Positions 36,860 through 50,894 are shown, numbered from the stretch's first letter. The stretch: DNA of 64,000 nucleotides from Pseudisothecium myosuroides (GCA_951799445.1 OX637288.1:13332501-13396500); one strand, 5' to 3'. The notes: generated by a model from the sequence alone, not told the origin. Program-made: numbers and translations.

Positions 36860-39160
36860 ACTTCCTGCTTTAAAATTGAAATATACACTCATGACTACAA
36901 GAAATGGAAAAAAAGGAGTTTGCAATTGAGACAAAATATATTAATTTGTGTTTCACCCGCCCCACAAGTCACTTTTCTTGCAACCTTTTGAATTCCAAAT
37001 TCTAAAGGAAGTCATGTCAACATAAAATACAAGATAATTCATAAAGATGGGGACATGGCTTGAGTACTCACGTATACTGCCAACTTGATTCTTCTCAGCA
37101 AGCAGTAGTCTTCACAATTTTAGTATGGAGTTATAAAATATAGGCCTAGTACAATTGCTGCATGTTGCAAGAAAGGTAGTCCTTCAAATCACTTCTTAAA
37201 GAGCTCTTAGAAAATGTATGGATGTATTCTCTATAGATCAAATGCTAGTAACATCTACCACCCTTAACTCGTAAGTCAAAGCTCCTCATGAACTCTCTAC
37301 ACAATTCACAACAATATTGATTGTGTGAGTAATAAGATTGCATGAGTGACCCAAATGTGTTCGGCAAATTCATGTTCCACACATCATTCCTTGTTGACAT
37401 GCATACTTGGGTACACCAAAAATCAAAGTCTTAATCTACACAAAGTACCAAACTAGGTTGCACACCTTGATAAGAAAACACAAACGGCTAGTCGCAAACA
37501 TAAGAACTTGAAAATATTTGTTCATTTATAACATTCACTAGTGAATTCTATAGAAAACCTCACCAACCGCATTAAGTAACTAACTTCTCAAGCAAAATGA
37601 CTTGCAAAACATGGACAAGGGATGGCAAGATGTACCATTTCATTTTGCTCTCCATCTCTTAAACATTTTCCAATTGTCTATGTGTGCCTATGGATGAAAA
37701 CCTAAACCATCTTTAGATAATTTTTATAATTTGTGATCAGCACGAGCAATGTTCTTCATTGATGCTGGTCCATCCAAAATCCTTGAAACAAGAACATTCA
37801 TGAATCCATCAATCATTTTGCCATCACTAGTGCCATAGGAGTTGCCAACTAATAAATGTTTCACACGTCATTCCTTCTAGATCTGCACGCCAGAAATACA
37901 CACCAGAATCCTTAGATCACAAGGTATTCAAATGGATTGCACAACAGATAAGAGATAAAAATTCATAGGCACTTTTGTCAATCTGTGCAATAATATCACA
38001 TGCTATTGGATGCTGTAGAAAGTCACATCTCCCATTCAGGCAACCAACATGACAAGCAAAATGACTAGCACAACATGGCAAGGGATGACGAGCTGAACTA
38101 GGGTAACAAAAAACAAATCCTTGTATGTGTAACTACAGCTTCTTAACAGACTTTTCCAAAATGTCATGAAGGGAACACACAGCCTAAGTGATCTGAAACG
38201 CAATTCAAAAATGAAAAAGCAACAAAAGATTCCAGTTGTTGGTAATCCTGCTGCTACAAGATACACTAAGAGGCTCACAACCTAATCATATCCATGGACA
38301 TCAAAATGGCACAAAAGTACAATAGTACTCGGATTAGGCTTAAGAATCTACCTCAGTGACAACAATAAGGAGCAAACACACAAAGCCAACTCTGGATAGA
38401 CTACACTAGTTCAAACACTACAAATCGAACAAGGACATCCAACATATTTGCAAATCCGTTGCAATCAAGTAAGAGCAAGCACTAATGCACGAGACCATCA
38501 AATCCTAGAAAGAAACCAAGATCTCATGATACCAAAACACTCATAACGACAAAAAGGTTGGCAAAAATCTTTTTGTAGTACCATACAAACCCTCCCACAC
38601 AGAACTAAACTCAAAGTTGCATATGAATAGAATCCCAAGAGAACAAAATCTCTAAGCAACAAGTAAAGTACGAGGAACACACAACATGCTGAAGTGAAGT
38701 GGCAAAGAACTGAACGCCCATGGGTGGCAAAACAGGTCAAAGGACATCTTGCTATACATAGCCTCCTCCTAAGACTCAAATGATGGTCTCTAGTGACCGT
38801 GTTTAATCAGCATCATCACAAATTTCTGTGCTCCCAAGATCACGATGCCCACGGACTCTTGACTCGTGGAGGTTTCACGTTTTTTCCATCGCAGTTCTGA
38901 TAGCCTTAAATCTATTATGTTGCTAGAGGCACTAAGTTTCCGTTTGGATGACTTCACCTAAATCTACAAAATGAAAAAAATGATTTTTCTTCCCATTTTT
39001 TTTCTTAAGTCATTTGAGAGCATTTCTAATGAATAGTACTACAAATTTCTTCATCATGATAGTATTGACTTTTATAAGAAGATTCTTAATTCATAGATCA
39101 TCCTTGTAGTGTATTTTGACCATTTCTTGCTATTTTAATTTTGATTGAAATACTCTCAAT
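36860..39160. other. Intergenic region upstream of the TNL gene
   Basis: Contains the putative TNL promoter on its left edge and otherwise no recognised gene. Minus-strand open frames at 38036-38278 and 38498-38779 are Cys/Leu-rich with no known motif and are probably chance. No terminal repeats were delimited. Confidence 0.5.
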
Positions 39161-40073
39161 TTAAACCCCTAAAGGACCAAGTGCAAGAGATCTTGGGTGG
39201 TTAAGCACAAAGTCAATTTTAGTCAAATGTTCCTAAAAATTTGGACACAAGGTGTGAACATGTAACACAAAAGGTTCAAAACTCCTCCTTTCCTTTAAAA
39301 ACTCTTTACGTGTGTAACTTACATCATACAAGATGCAAATGAAAAAAATAGGCATGTACATTGTAAAAATTCTCACTCTAGGAGAAGTTTAAGACCGCTA
39401 GCCCTGTCAAGCAAGGTCAAAAAAAAGAAAACTATTCTTTTAACTTAAAATGTTATAATCTTTCAATCTGAGTAGTCAAAGTTCTTGAAAAAATTTCCAC
39501 ACATTCCCATTGTAGTTAAACCCTTGAACGACACGGCGGACGTTTTGAGGCCGATGAATGACAAGAGAATCTCCTGTGCAGGACAGAAGTGCAACTATTC
39601 ATCCTCCACATTTTGTAGGGAAAGGGAAGATAATCTACAATAGCTTGACTTCCAATGAGTGCTTTTGCATTATTTTAATCCAAGAATCCACACGGTGACA
39701 AAACAAATGATTTCCACGGTTATGAGCCCGTCGTTTAAGGGTTAATACAAATTTGTGTGGTTAAATTTTGAAAAAAAAAACTTCAATCATTTTTTCTCAC
39801 TATCCTAAAAAGTGGCCATTTTAGCCCTATTCCCCATGCTGTCAACCAGCCACTCTTGGTCCAAATAAAAAATAATAGAAAAAATTTAATATTAAAAAAA
39901 TTATTAAAAATTAATTAATTCTAAAAAATATATATTATTGTCTGACGTGATGTTGCAAAGTTCCCACAATCCAGGAACTTACGGGAAGTTGCAACCCTTT
40001 TATCCCCCCAAAATGTCATCTAATGTTTTCAAAATTTCTACCCAAAATGGGTCTTGGTCCTTTTAAGGGTTAG
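39161..40073. mobile_element. TTAA-flanked element, copy 4, with a smaller one inside
   Basis: Left TTAAACCCCTAAAGGACCAAG, right CTTGGTCCTTTTAAGGGTTAG (last TTAA mutated to TTAG). The total is 913 bp including the 230-bp element at 39516-39745. No coding capacity. Confidence 0.7.
39516..39745. mobile_element. Short TTAA-flanked element, 230 bp, nested
   Basis: Left TTAAACCCTTGAACGACACGG, right CCCGTCGTTTAAGGGTTAA. The ends resemble the larger family (TTAA then A-CCCT), but the interior is GC-richer and unrelated to the others by eye. A miniature derivative or a sister family. Confidence 0.65.
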
Positions 40074-42082
40074 TCTTGTACTTGAGGAATGTCATACAAT
40101 GCACTAATGAACATGTTTGTGAATACATTGGGCAATCCACAATAGCAAGGTAAAGGATACTAAAACTGACTCTTCTTACCAACAACTACTCATCTATTCA
40201 TACCTTGGTTGGACTTGTCATGCTGTAATGACCCTTCTCATCGTGACTTGACTATTGTCTAAGGACTCTGATCTTTGAATACAAATGGGTTATCTATTGT
40301 CACTTATAATGGTCTGCTACCTCTTATATTGAAGTCAAATAATAAATAAATAAAGTGTCACAAAATTGATCTCAATAAAACTGGGCTCTCGTACCCCAAA
40401 GATCTTTCTGCAATTGTATATATCCTCTCCATATCACTCCTTCATACATTGCAATGCTTAAAGTGACGCAACCAGTATCCTCTAACTTACAAACAACAAG
40501 AAGGCTCAACTAAGTTGTGTAAACAGACAGCACCGGTCCACCACCACAAATCTAGACCTTCGAGGAATATTGACAAGCACATAAGACCAGGAACATCAAA
40601 ACCCACAGACAAGGTCTGTACATCCGCTAATTTACTCCCAAGTTATAGACAACAACTGATACAACCAAACAGATTGCCACAGGAGTAAAGCATACCAAGC
40701 ATGGGAGACGACATCCTGTAAGGAAACGTGGCGGTAACTTCCTCCTCGAAGCTCCACGGAGTTAATTTGTGCAAAGATTGCTTGCCAGTACCTGTGATTG
40801 TGCTCAACACAAAGCAAAGCAAACTTAGAAATGCAGAGGATTTGTACATCAACAAGAACATCATTTCCAAGTGCAATAACTGCATCCAGAATATTTTTCA
40901 GCACATGGCTAAAGTAGGTCACCTAATCCTAATGAACAATGAAGGAAGTGAAGCACTGTAGCAGCAACAAAGAAATAGTACCAGTGACGATCATGGCATT
41001 GTCCATTCGTTCACTGAATAGCTATGTTGCAGTAAAATGCTAACCCAGAGCTCTAATTCTTTGTGAACTACATAATTCTAAGACTGAGCCAAAGTTCCAA
41101 CAAGCATGACAAGTAACAAGAGAGAATGGCAAGAAACCCTAGTAGGAGCCAAACTAACATAAAGACGGGTGGAATCGAGGATAACCTTTCTCTCACGGAG
41201 CAACAGCTGCCCGCAGACATAACAATTGTGAAGATTACTTGAGAGTACCTGCGATCGCGCGTGGCCAACAAAAGCGACGGATTCTCAGTTTCCGGTATGA
41301 GAACTGGCCGTTCAGTATCCAGAAGAAAGGACACCAACTACAAGTGCAACAAATCTAGATAATTACACTGGTCGACTAGATAATTCGACAGATGGTGGTA
41401 CAGAGCCTAATTTCCAAGTGTAATACTGACGATTCTTAAGCGCATGGCTAAAGTAGGTCACCTAGTCCTAATGAACAATGCAGGAAGCGAAGCAGAGAAG
41501 TAGCATCGAAGACATAGTACCAGTACCGCTTCAAGAAGAACATGGCATTTAAAAACATATTGTCCAAAGTTCTGCTTCAGTAAGATACCAGCTTAGAGCT
41601 CTGTTTCAAAGTGAACTACATACTACTTAAGATTGAGTGAAAAAAGATCCCACAAGCAAGAAGACAAAGAATTGCAAGAAAAAACTACCAAAACGAAAAT
41701 AAAATCAAGGCGGGTTGGAGGACAACCTTTCTCGCACCACGCCACCGCCTGTCGACGCAGCATTCAACAGCCATCACTTACGTCCGAGCACCGGGGAGAA
41801 GCTCGCCCCGTCATACCCCAGCACTCGAACAGAAGTCCACCATGGCTGCTTTCCCTCGAAAGAAACCCCAAACTTCACCCGACCACAAGAAGCAAGCTGA
41901 AATCGGTGGATTCCTCAAAGAATCACAAGCCTCGACCTCTTTCTCTCTGTCTGTCGGAGCAACTGGCCGTTGCGACTTCGAACCCAGCGGATATGGACGA
42001 GCTTGAATGCCATAGCCAAGCCGGGCAAGCTTGGCAAACACGGCCACTACTGTTGGTACAGACTCGTGCAGGCAACAGAGAC
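40074..42082. other. Intergenic with a diverged direct repeat (40867-41200 / 41412-41740)
   Basis: The two blocks share GCATGGCTAAAGTAGGTCACC and AACCTTTCTC in the same order, about 545 bases apart, with roughly 75-80% similarity by eye. Open frames on either strand are not conserved between the copies, so no gene is called. From about 41700 to 42080 the DNA is GC-richer and may be a promoter or 5' region of something, but no product is recognisable. Confidence 0.5.
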
Positions 42083-42258
42083 TCGGCTCACTGTTCCCAA
42101 AGCTACTAGCAAGATACTGTAACTTATTTTTGGATCTCCGCTCACTGTTCCAAAAGCTACTGGTAAGGTACTGTAACTTATTTTTGGATCTCGGCTCACT
42201 GTTCCAAAAGCTACTGGTAAGGTACTGTAACTTATTTTTGGATCTCGGCTCACTGTTC
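42083..42258. repeat. 54-bp tandem repeat, 3.3 copies
   Basis: CGGCTCACTGTTCC...CTGTAACTTATTTTTGGATCT recurs with a 54-bp period at about 42083, 42137 and 42191. The last two copies are nearly identical. Because 54 is a multiple of three, both strands show repetitive open frames there; these are shadows of the repeat. Confidence 0.9.
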
Positions 42259-42462
42259 GTCACTGTTCCCGTGTCGCCATTCGCGCTCGTCTGCTCTCAC
42301 GACCTCAGAAACTTCGAGGGTACAAAGGAGGACTCTTTAATAACTCCCTCTCTAATATCACAAGTTTCCTCCTCACATTAAGCACAGTAGTGGGGTACAG
42401 CTCATTTACGAATTTTTGGATACTCCTGAGATTAGGAGAACTTTGGGAGGCCTAAAAAATGA

Positions 42463-42493
42463 ACGGAATTGCGAATTGCGAATTGCGAATTGC
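42463..42493. repeat. 7-bp microsatellite GAATTGC x4
   Basis: Four successive copies of GAATTGC. It lies next to TTTACGAATTTTTGGA (about 42408), text that resembles the ends of the fold-back at 51673, so this may be an eroded repeat. Confidence 0.8.
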
Positions 42494-42835
42494 GTTGGAA
42501 TCACATTGAAGTCTACTTTATCATCATTACAAACATGCGTATGTAATTGAAAATCATACAAAGAGTTTGATGTCATTATTTTGCTAGCTGTAAAAGCCCT
42601 CATGAAAATAGGGACCCACAGCCGAAACGCTGAAGGAGTTGTCAATGGTCAGTGTAAATTTTATAATCCTTCCCTGTGAATCCTGGGAGAGATATTGTAT
42701 CACATGGTGAGGTCTCACAAAAGACGTACAGAAGAAATCTCTTCTGTTATCCAGACCTCCATCAATTGACTTGGATTAATTTCCACTACCATTCTTAGGA
42801 GTCAAAAATCTGTTGAGCATTGAGGGAAGCCAGAG

Positions 42836-45800
42836 CTACAGAGATTCTTCCGTCTGCAAGTCTTCCTTCTCAGCAAGGGCAACAAGCTGCTCCAATCTCT
42901 TATCAAATGCAAGCGCACTCTCATCACGTTTGTTTAATTCAGAGCCTTCTTCGTTTAACCACTTTTCACGCAAGTCATCGAGCACATTCTCTTCAGCTTG
43001 CCCACCCTCTTCTCCAGGAGCCTTCGGAGCAGTTGTCCTCTCAGCCAAGTCTCCCGAAGGCGGTGGAAGACACCAGAGCATTCGCCTGAACTCCGGGGTG
43101 CCAGCAAAAATCTCAAAGTTCACGGCCATGGCGTCCAAACAGTACTCCCGAAGCTTCCACACTCCATATCTGCCATAAGATGAGGAAACAGATCAAGCCT
43201 ACTTTCACGTCTAACTCTCAAGTGACGGATTGGCTCAAAACTTCCACACCTATAGAGTTGAAAAAAATCATTTATGAAGCTCCAAGGTAGGTAATAAAAT
43301 GTGCCAATAGGAAGAAGAAATCATGCCCCTACATGTTGGAAAGATAGAAATATGCTTAGAAAGTTAGTATAATTGGCTATTAGCTTCCAAAGTGGACTTC
43401 CTGTTTTCTGAATTTATGCTCCAGGGCTAATTCAATAAGTAACTGATCCAATTTCCTTTGCACAAATGGTGAGGTGCTACAACCAGAATTGGTCACATAC
43501 TTATCAGCCAAAAGGAGCCAACCGCACAAATCAGCGGGGGTGGCCGTTTCCAGTTGCGGCAACAAGGCATCTGTAACGGCACGCTTCAAAGGAAATAAAA
43601 GATATCTGGAGGCAGCATCGAACACCTCTTCAGCCTATAATCACAATCCAAACACATACATGTCATCATTCACAAGCACAACAACCACAACCAATTGAAC
43701 AGCAAAGATAGCTATTGACATATGGTTTACGAACGATAGCTTTTAATTAACATTAATTCAACATGATGACTATACGAAATCTAATGCCTAATACTATGAA
43801 TAATTGAGTCAATCTAATGGGCGGGTTCATTTGTGATGCGACCTCTAGCACCAGAAATAGCAATGACGTTTAAAATCCTCTACCATGACTCACTCGTCTG
43901 TCTGTATTCCCAAAGTACCTGATCAAGATCCACCCTTTTGACTGAATCTGTGTAGCTGCAATGCAAAAAGAAAATCAAATCTTCACATAAGACATCGCAA
44001 AAAGAAAGCTTACGTGCAAATAGCGAAACAATATTAAATATAAATGAATATACTGCATGTTCAAGCAAATTGGAGGATAAAAAACAGGAATGACATTTGA
44101 CCAGGACCACGTAGCTTACATGTACTCCAAGACTTTCTCAAAGGCTGTGGCGCTCAAATCGTATTCTTGCAAAACAGGCAGAGGGTCTGCCCCGGAATCC
44201 ATTTCCCTACTCGCTACTACTCCTTCGCTAAATTCCATTGTCCGCGAGAATCGTGCCTTGAAGTATTCAGACCGAGCACCCAATACAAAACGATGACACC
44301 TGAACTTCTCATTTGCCACCAAGAAGCACACGTCCGCAAGATCTTCTTCAAAATGCTCATCCTGCTTACTGATGGAACATCCCTTCAACGCCCCTTCCAA
44401 CCTCTCCACATCGCCTCCCTGTTGAAGGGGCCAGGCGTCAGTCCCTACAAACAAACGAACGAATACAAGTAGACTCGGACAATCACTACTCAGCCAAACA
44501 CCTCATAACGATCGACAGACATCATGCACGGATAAAAAATCGTCTACTGTGGAGACATATGATAAAAAGTCTAGAATAAGTTCCAACTGCATGAAACATT
44601 CTGCAAAGTAAACATAGGGAACCTACTCCATTGGCTTTCAGATTTTTTCTGAGTGGTTTCTACTATAAGAATGAAAAAAATTTAGGAGGATTCAACACAC
44701 TAAATTGTACATTATTTGGGTACCATGTGAACAGGTTATAAATTGTTGAAGTTTGAAGTAGTAGGGTCACAATCACAAGCCGAGACTACCCTTGAACCGT
44801 AAGTATTGCATCTAGGAGGGATCTCATGGAAGCATCCTTGACTGTGATAGAACCTAGAAGTCTATCATTTCTTACAAGTCACGAGTTCGGATGACTTGCA
44901 TTGCAAATGGATGACTTTTCAAGAAAATGAACTCCCTTCCTTAATTAACACCAGGATAATACTGCATACACCAGTAGAAGTGCTATTACTAGTGAAGAAG
45001 GAAAATAACTTTTCCGGAAGGGTGCACTGCAACCTTGAATAACAAAGCATATCTTCAAACAAGAAAAGCATCTTACCTCACTGTCACACGGCTTCGTTTC
45101 CTCCAAGGATGGCTTTAGTCTATCCTCGTCGTCATTACCATTAGTATTTTCACTTCGGCCCGAGTTCGCGAGTGCCAAAGTCAGGAGGTCGTGAAGTGCT
45201 GCGGGCAGACGCTCACATTCAAGCAAAGACGATCCTTGGAAAATGAATCTTTTTTGAGAATCATCCACTCTTTTGATCGACTTGTAATCAGCGTATTTCT
45301 GATGCACCATCTCCTTCTCCAAAACTTTCTGTAAGCCCACGCACCTGCAATATTTGCAGATTCGCACTAGATCCTCCATGTCCTCAACTGCAACATCCAA
45401 CCTGTCTGTGTAGAAATAATGAACCAAGCTGAAAAGTGCAGCATACGTAAGCTTCGGATTCGCTAAACGAACTTCTTTCCGGTCTTCCCACTCAGCTGCA
45501 AACTTCTTCTTAAAGAATGGACTCCTGGCTGCAAGTAAAGCACGGTGAGCTCCCAATGGCCTTCCCCCAACGTAAAACAAAATATCAGGCCCAAGACTAT
45601 CCCCCATCTCTCTATCATGATCGGTATAATCTGTAGGAGAGCCCTCAAGGTACCTGTCCAAACGTCAAACGCTGAGTAAGATTTCAAAGAATCCATGCTA
45701 ATAAAATAACAACATAAAATGTTTTCAGTAAATTAAACTATTTCAAAAACTTTAAGACAACATCACCAAGAGAATCTTCTTCATACTTTGTGGAATGGTC

Positions 45801-47497
45801 TCCCTATGGTCTCAAGGATTATATGGAAGCCTTCATATGTATAAAAGAGAGGCCTTAGTATGATCATTATTATCATAGAGAGACCCTATGAATCATGCTA
45901 AGGCCTCCCTTTGATACAGAGCCCATAATATCCACATGTATAAAACTAGCAAGCCCTAAACTCAAACTTTTAACATCTAAAGCTGTGGGCACCTGAAATT
46001 GGCACCAAAGCAGACGAAAAGCTCGCGGAAAGACCGAGGCAGGGGATCAAGAGGGGGAGGCCGAGCCTCGAAGGCCTTTAAAAGCCTGCGTATGGACAGA
46101 TTCAAAGATGCATAGTGACACCTATCGCCATCAAACGTGTTTTCACTGCAAATGGCCCCTTTCTCCAACAATATACGAGCTGCATCGAGATGCCCTGCCA
46201 AGCACGCATAATACAGTGCCACCGAGTCCCAGTTGTCACGAGCATTTACATTGATTCCTTCGTCCAGCAGGAGCTTCAAACGCTCAATGTCGCCCGCCCT
46301 AGATGCCTCGTATATATCTCCCATAGGAACCTGTAGTATTGTTGAATGATAAAGCCATTAATTAAACAATAACATGATAAGATGGCCCTTTGCAAAGTAT
46401 AAATAATAAAATCAATCTTGCAACATCCTAGTGGGATCTACATATACTGCCCCGGAGGAAACCACTGCACCGAAGAACCTTTGACGAAAGGCATGGCTTT
46501 ATCCACAATGAATGTTCTGAATTCCTACATGCAGATGTTCCCAAACTGGAAATAGAATAACATCAACCATTCAATTGAATCGAAAATACAGTCTCGTCCG
46601 TGACGCAGAGTACAGGTTGCCAACTGCACATTGAAACCATGTAAATACTATTCTAATATACCATATAACTGACAAAGATAAGTCAAGGGCTTCAAAAGAG
46701 TCCCAGGACAGCAGAATCTTTCCCTAAGAATGTGATTTACTAAGCAAGCGAGAAGTCCAATTGATACTCAGTCTTAAAGTTTCCTCTGTAAATTTATGAA
46801 TCATAGACACGAGTTTAATGGAGAAACCCTACATTGTGACCTAATTCTTTGATTCACAACAATTGTTCTAATCCTACACAACGACACTGGATTCACTGAG
46901 ATTGAAATTTCGCCAAATTTCATCCCCGAATGCAATACTGTCATATATTAAAATCACGACGCATCAGAAGCTTGATGAAAGTCTCATGGGCAAGCAATTC
47001 CACAAGCGTAAAAGACGACATATTGCAAATGACAGGTGCCGGAAAGAAGAGAATAACGTGATACATTGTTCCGATTCCAATTCCACGCTATCAAATTTAT
47101 GAAACCCCACAACCACTTCAAAGAAAAATGAAAAAATGAAACAAACAATGGTAATTGCACGAGCTAGAAGCGCAATCTATACTCAGTCTTCATGTGTTTT
47201 TTCTGTAAATTTATGAATGAAAGATGTGACTTAAATTTGACGCTTAAACCCTACATTGTAACCTAATTCACTGATTCAGCACAATAGCTCATATATCCTA
47301 TTCACGTGAAGCATTATTTTGTCCATTCGATACGCTTACGAATAAGCGAATTCCCACAATCACTTCGTAAAGCCAAAATTAAAAAACTAAAACCATGAAT
47401 TGTAAGTTACCTTTTTCTTTGGAAGCAAGGGCTCTTCAGGTTCGTCTCCATAGATGCCAATGTCAAGATCCTCCTCCACCAACGGACCCATCGCCAT
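42836..47497 (-). CDS. Ankyrin-repeat protein with two BTB/POZ domains (ABTB1-like)
   Basis: Likely cullin-3 substrate adaptor. Seven exons: 47497-47411, 46330-45993, 45653-45077, 44418-44120, 43955-43919, 43634-43501 and 43169-42836; GT-AG introns, phases consistent throughout, 1806 coding bases, 601 residues. Exon 1 is a short acidic leader ending PLLPKKK. Exon 2 has two ankyrin repeats ([39 protein letters not shown]). Exon 3 holds the first BTB domain ([32 protein letters not shown]). Exons 4-5 hold the second ([26 protein letters not shown]). Exons 6-7 hold the BACK-like region with [33 protein letters not shown] and a C-terminal acidic coiled region. A similar protein of about 580 residues exists in Arabidopsis (At2g04740, from memory). 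Exon 5 is only 37 bases. The gene appears intact. Confidence 0.92.
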
Positions 47498-49720
47498 GGC
47501 CACTTCTCGCTACGCAATCACCTCAAAAGCTGTCCAATTTGACCAATTGAAACAACGAATTTGTAGAATTCGCAAGCTTTCAGATCGGAACTACAAAACC
47601 TCAAACCCTAATGTCGACAATTCATTGACTGGCAGATTTCTCAAGTTCCCAAATCCAAATCCAAGCAACCACTTCAAGGAACGGAGAGCTTGTCAAAATC
47701 AATGCCCGAAATTCAAATTTCGATGTGAATTCTGAAAAGGCGGTGAAACAAGGTACCGCAAAGGTTTGAATCCTGAAGCTCTCGTGAAAAGGAAGCTATC
47801 ACATGTACTGGGCATGTACATTTCAGGACCAGATCACCTTGCTTTAGCAATAGCCTGCTGCACACAAAATAGTGAAATTAGGTTGCCCCTCACTAATTTC
47901 TCGACATTTCACACTATATAAATATTTACTGTTACTGTACAAGAATGCAATACTTTTGAATTAGGTATTGTTGTAATTGATACTCATGAACCTCCATGTG
48001 TACAAATGGAAGTATCTGTTGAAATATTTGTTGACTTTGATGGCTTGTAGAATAACTTTTTAGAGTAAGGTAACCTAATTGTAGAGGCAATCTAATTTCG
48101 CTATATTGTGTAGATATAAGGGCCATTTTTCACAATGAATTTTGAAGTAACAAGCAAAGCTACTTTAGTAAAGGCCTATTCTCACTTGGCATTTGGCAAC
48201 AACAGTTATAAAATCATAATACCTTCACCAAAGATGGAAAGGTGCAAGTTTTATGGAAACATTTGTTTTGAGTTGATTTGGCATTGTTCAACAAAATTAG
48301 GGTCATCTTAAGTTAGCAAAATGACTTTTAAGAGAATGTTAACCTTGTGACTATGTATAAACATATCAAAAGTAAGCTTTTTTTTTGGGACTTGAAACAA
48401 AAAATATTCATTTTAAGGTGAAAGTGAAGTTGGACAAAAAAATGTCCACTACAATTTCAATGTTTGAAGTTTGGACCTCAAAGGTGGTTTAATCTTTTTA
48501 CTTCCTATATTGATATCTTTTACTAACAATTGCATTCTTTATTATATAGAGAGAGTATCACATACCATTGATAGTATTTTGGTACTATCACGTTATTTCA
48601 ATTGTTGTGTTATGGTAAATTGAAGGCTACCAATTATTGTTATCTTTAAGCATTGATGCTACAAAAACAATGACTTTCATCTATTTAGTTTTTTTGTGCA
48701 AATTTCTTAATGGTATATCTACAACATTGAAATAAAAGTCAACCTTCATGCAAATTTAGAAATGAGTAGTACACTTCCAATTCTTTTGTTTTCGAACATT
48801 GGATATTAGAAATCAATTGAATCCAAAGAGCTAGACAATTCTTTTTTTGAATAATTTATCAAAATTGTTCCCACTATCTTTTAGGGTCCTAGTCACTAAA
48901 AAATTAAGTTTTGACTATACAAGTTAATTCAATTAATTGAATGACTTGTAGATGAATGTAATATAATGAATGTCAACTTTTAGATGAAAATTCAATGAAA
49001 GCAAATGAAAAGCGGAAAAAATTCACACTACTTATTTGAAATGAGAATGAAAAGAATTTAGACCCCATATAATCTAAAATACTACTCCGTATAAACTACG
49101 ATACTAGTGTACATTGCAAATTCACCATAATTTTCAAATTAGTGCAAGTTGGTATTATTACTGAGAGATACTAATAGAATTAACTTATGCTTAACTTATA
49201 TTAATTGATATTAGTTGTTTTTTCAATTTCATATATAGGATTTGTTTCCAAAAATGGATTATCCATGTAGTGTATTTTAACCCGTGAATGTTCAACCATC
49301 CATGAGGTGATGATGAATGGTTTGAAAAAATTTCAAATGTGCACTTCATTCAATTAATATTCATTAAAAAAGCTTCAAAAAAAATATGTAACTTACCAAT
49401 GGAAAAAAAGAAGGATATTCTATATAAATTATTTAGTGATACAAACTTTTTGGAGGAGTTACAATTTTTTATTTATTTTTCAATGGTAATCTCATTGTAT
49501 TTAGCTCAAAAACTTAGAAATTACCACTTATAGCCTTTTAGGTCTTCGAATTAGATTTTGGCATTCAAAATGGATTTATTTCCTAATGAATAACATTGAC
49601 AAACTAAAGCTTCTTCTATGTAATTTTTCATAGATCTAACAACTTTGAAAGAATCCCTCAAATGTATATTTTATTCTATAACCATTTTTCTAGATACAGA
49701 ATGACATATATCAAATTTGA
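47498..49720. other. Intergenic, AT-rich; no feature recognised
   Basis: The first few hundred bases probably hold the 5' leader and promoter of the ankyrin-BTB gene. The rest is AT-rich with no credible frame or delimited repeat. Confidence 0.5.
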
Positions 49721-50657
49721 TTAATCCCTAAAGGACCAAAGTCCCTATGGGGAACAAAATGGATTTCATACAAGCTCCTACAAGCTCAATTATTGTTGTT
49801 ATTTTTTTATTCCTTTTAAAAAAGTAGAAAACACCTTAGCTTTTTGTGAATATAATTTTTATTTCAATTTGTGCCTAGGAGCACTATTTATGCCATCTCA
49901 AGCACAATTTACACCTTGCCGGACAACAAAAGAAATCCACAAAAAACTGCAATTAAATTTCTAAATTTTTTTCTTCTTATAGATCATATATTTGTCTACA
50001 TGGAAAATTTTAATTCATTCCATTTGGATTAGTGATGTGAAAATTATAGAGCATCTTGTCTTCCAAGCAATAATAGCATCATCTTGAAAAAATAGCATAT
50101 TCAATTTGTTTTGGGACTCAATTTTCACAATTTCTCTAAAGAAGAAGTTCCGAAGGATTTAATTACTTTGCTTGCTAGAACAATCTCACCATTGGGATTA
50201 GTGCTTTCCAATTTCCATCTTAGAAATATTAAAAATTTTGTATTTCCTTCTATCTTACTTCTATTTAATAATTCTTTTGAGGATAAAAATTAATTGATTT
50301 TAATTTTGATTTTTTTTTCCAAACTCTCAATTCAATTCTTCATGATAAAAAAACTAAATTCAACCTCCATAGTGCACAAAATTTAAATTATAAAAGTTCA
50401 AAGTCACACAATCCAGTCACGCAAAGTGAAGAAAACAAAAAAAAACTTGTTTTCTTCACTTTAAATGCAAATATCTTGCAATCTATATGGCCAAAGTTTT
50501 GAAATTTCTTCCACCCATTCTTACACTAGTCTAGTGCAAGATCCTTCAATTAGATACTAAAAAAAATCAATTTTCACAATTTCTTGCACTTTGCGAAAGA
50601 AATAGCAGTTTTGAGTGTTTTTTAACAAAGAAAAGGTTGTGGTCCTTTAGAGGTTAA
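49721..50657. mobile_element. TTAA-flanked element, copy 5
   Basis: Left TTAATCCCTAAAGGACC, right GGTCCTTTAGAGGTTAA; 937 bp. The interior matches copies 2 and 6 in inverted orientation, for example CACAAAACTTTGGCC-type text and the run near TTGCAATCTATATGG. No coding capacity. Confidence 0.75.
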
Positions 50658-50892
50658 CACTATATTATACACCCATGATAAAATTTTAAAGATTTTTTAA
50701 TCATATGTTGTGAATCGGTCCACAAATATCCATTGGCCAAAACAATGATTTACATTATTTTCACCAATGGAGAAACATAACATTGTTTACCAATGAGGCA
50801 CGGGTCCCTTTTCCATCATTGAAAAGAGGACCCCTACACTCAACAAAATTGTCTTATATGGCTCCTCAGTCAACCCCAATCTCTTCTACACA
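50658..50892. repeat. Dispersed repeat shared with 12960-13110
   Basis: ACATTGTTTACCAATGAGG, GGGTCCCTTTT and ACAAAATTGTCTT occur in the same order near 12960-13085. It directly precedes the TA-flanked element. Borders were not determined. Confidence 0.5.
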
Positions 50893-50894
50893 TA

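Noticed and set aside
40632..41337. Minus-strand frames of 80-96 codons considered as a gene
   Set aside because: The frames are not conserved between the two direct-repeat copies and contain no recognised motif.
41811..42263. 150-codon minus-strand frame with three SEPRSKNKLQYLTSSFWN-like units
   Set aside because: It is a direct reading of the 54-bp DNA repeat plus GC-richer flank; no start context, no homologous domain.
42463..42493. Four GAATTGC units considered as a short CRISPR-like or regulatory array
   Set aside because: Simple 7-bp microsatellite without spacers; eukaryotic context.
43380..43500. Extension of ankyrin-BTB exon 6 through [11 protein letters not shown] to a stop
   Set aside because: The donor GTATGT at 43500 and the next exon's A-TAT-GGA-GTG restore the family sequence [13 protein letters not shown] with correct phase.
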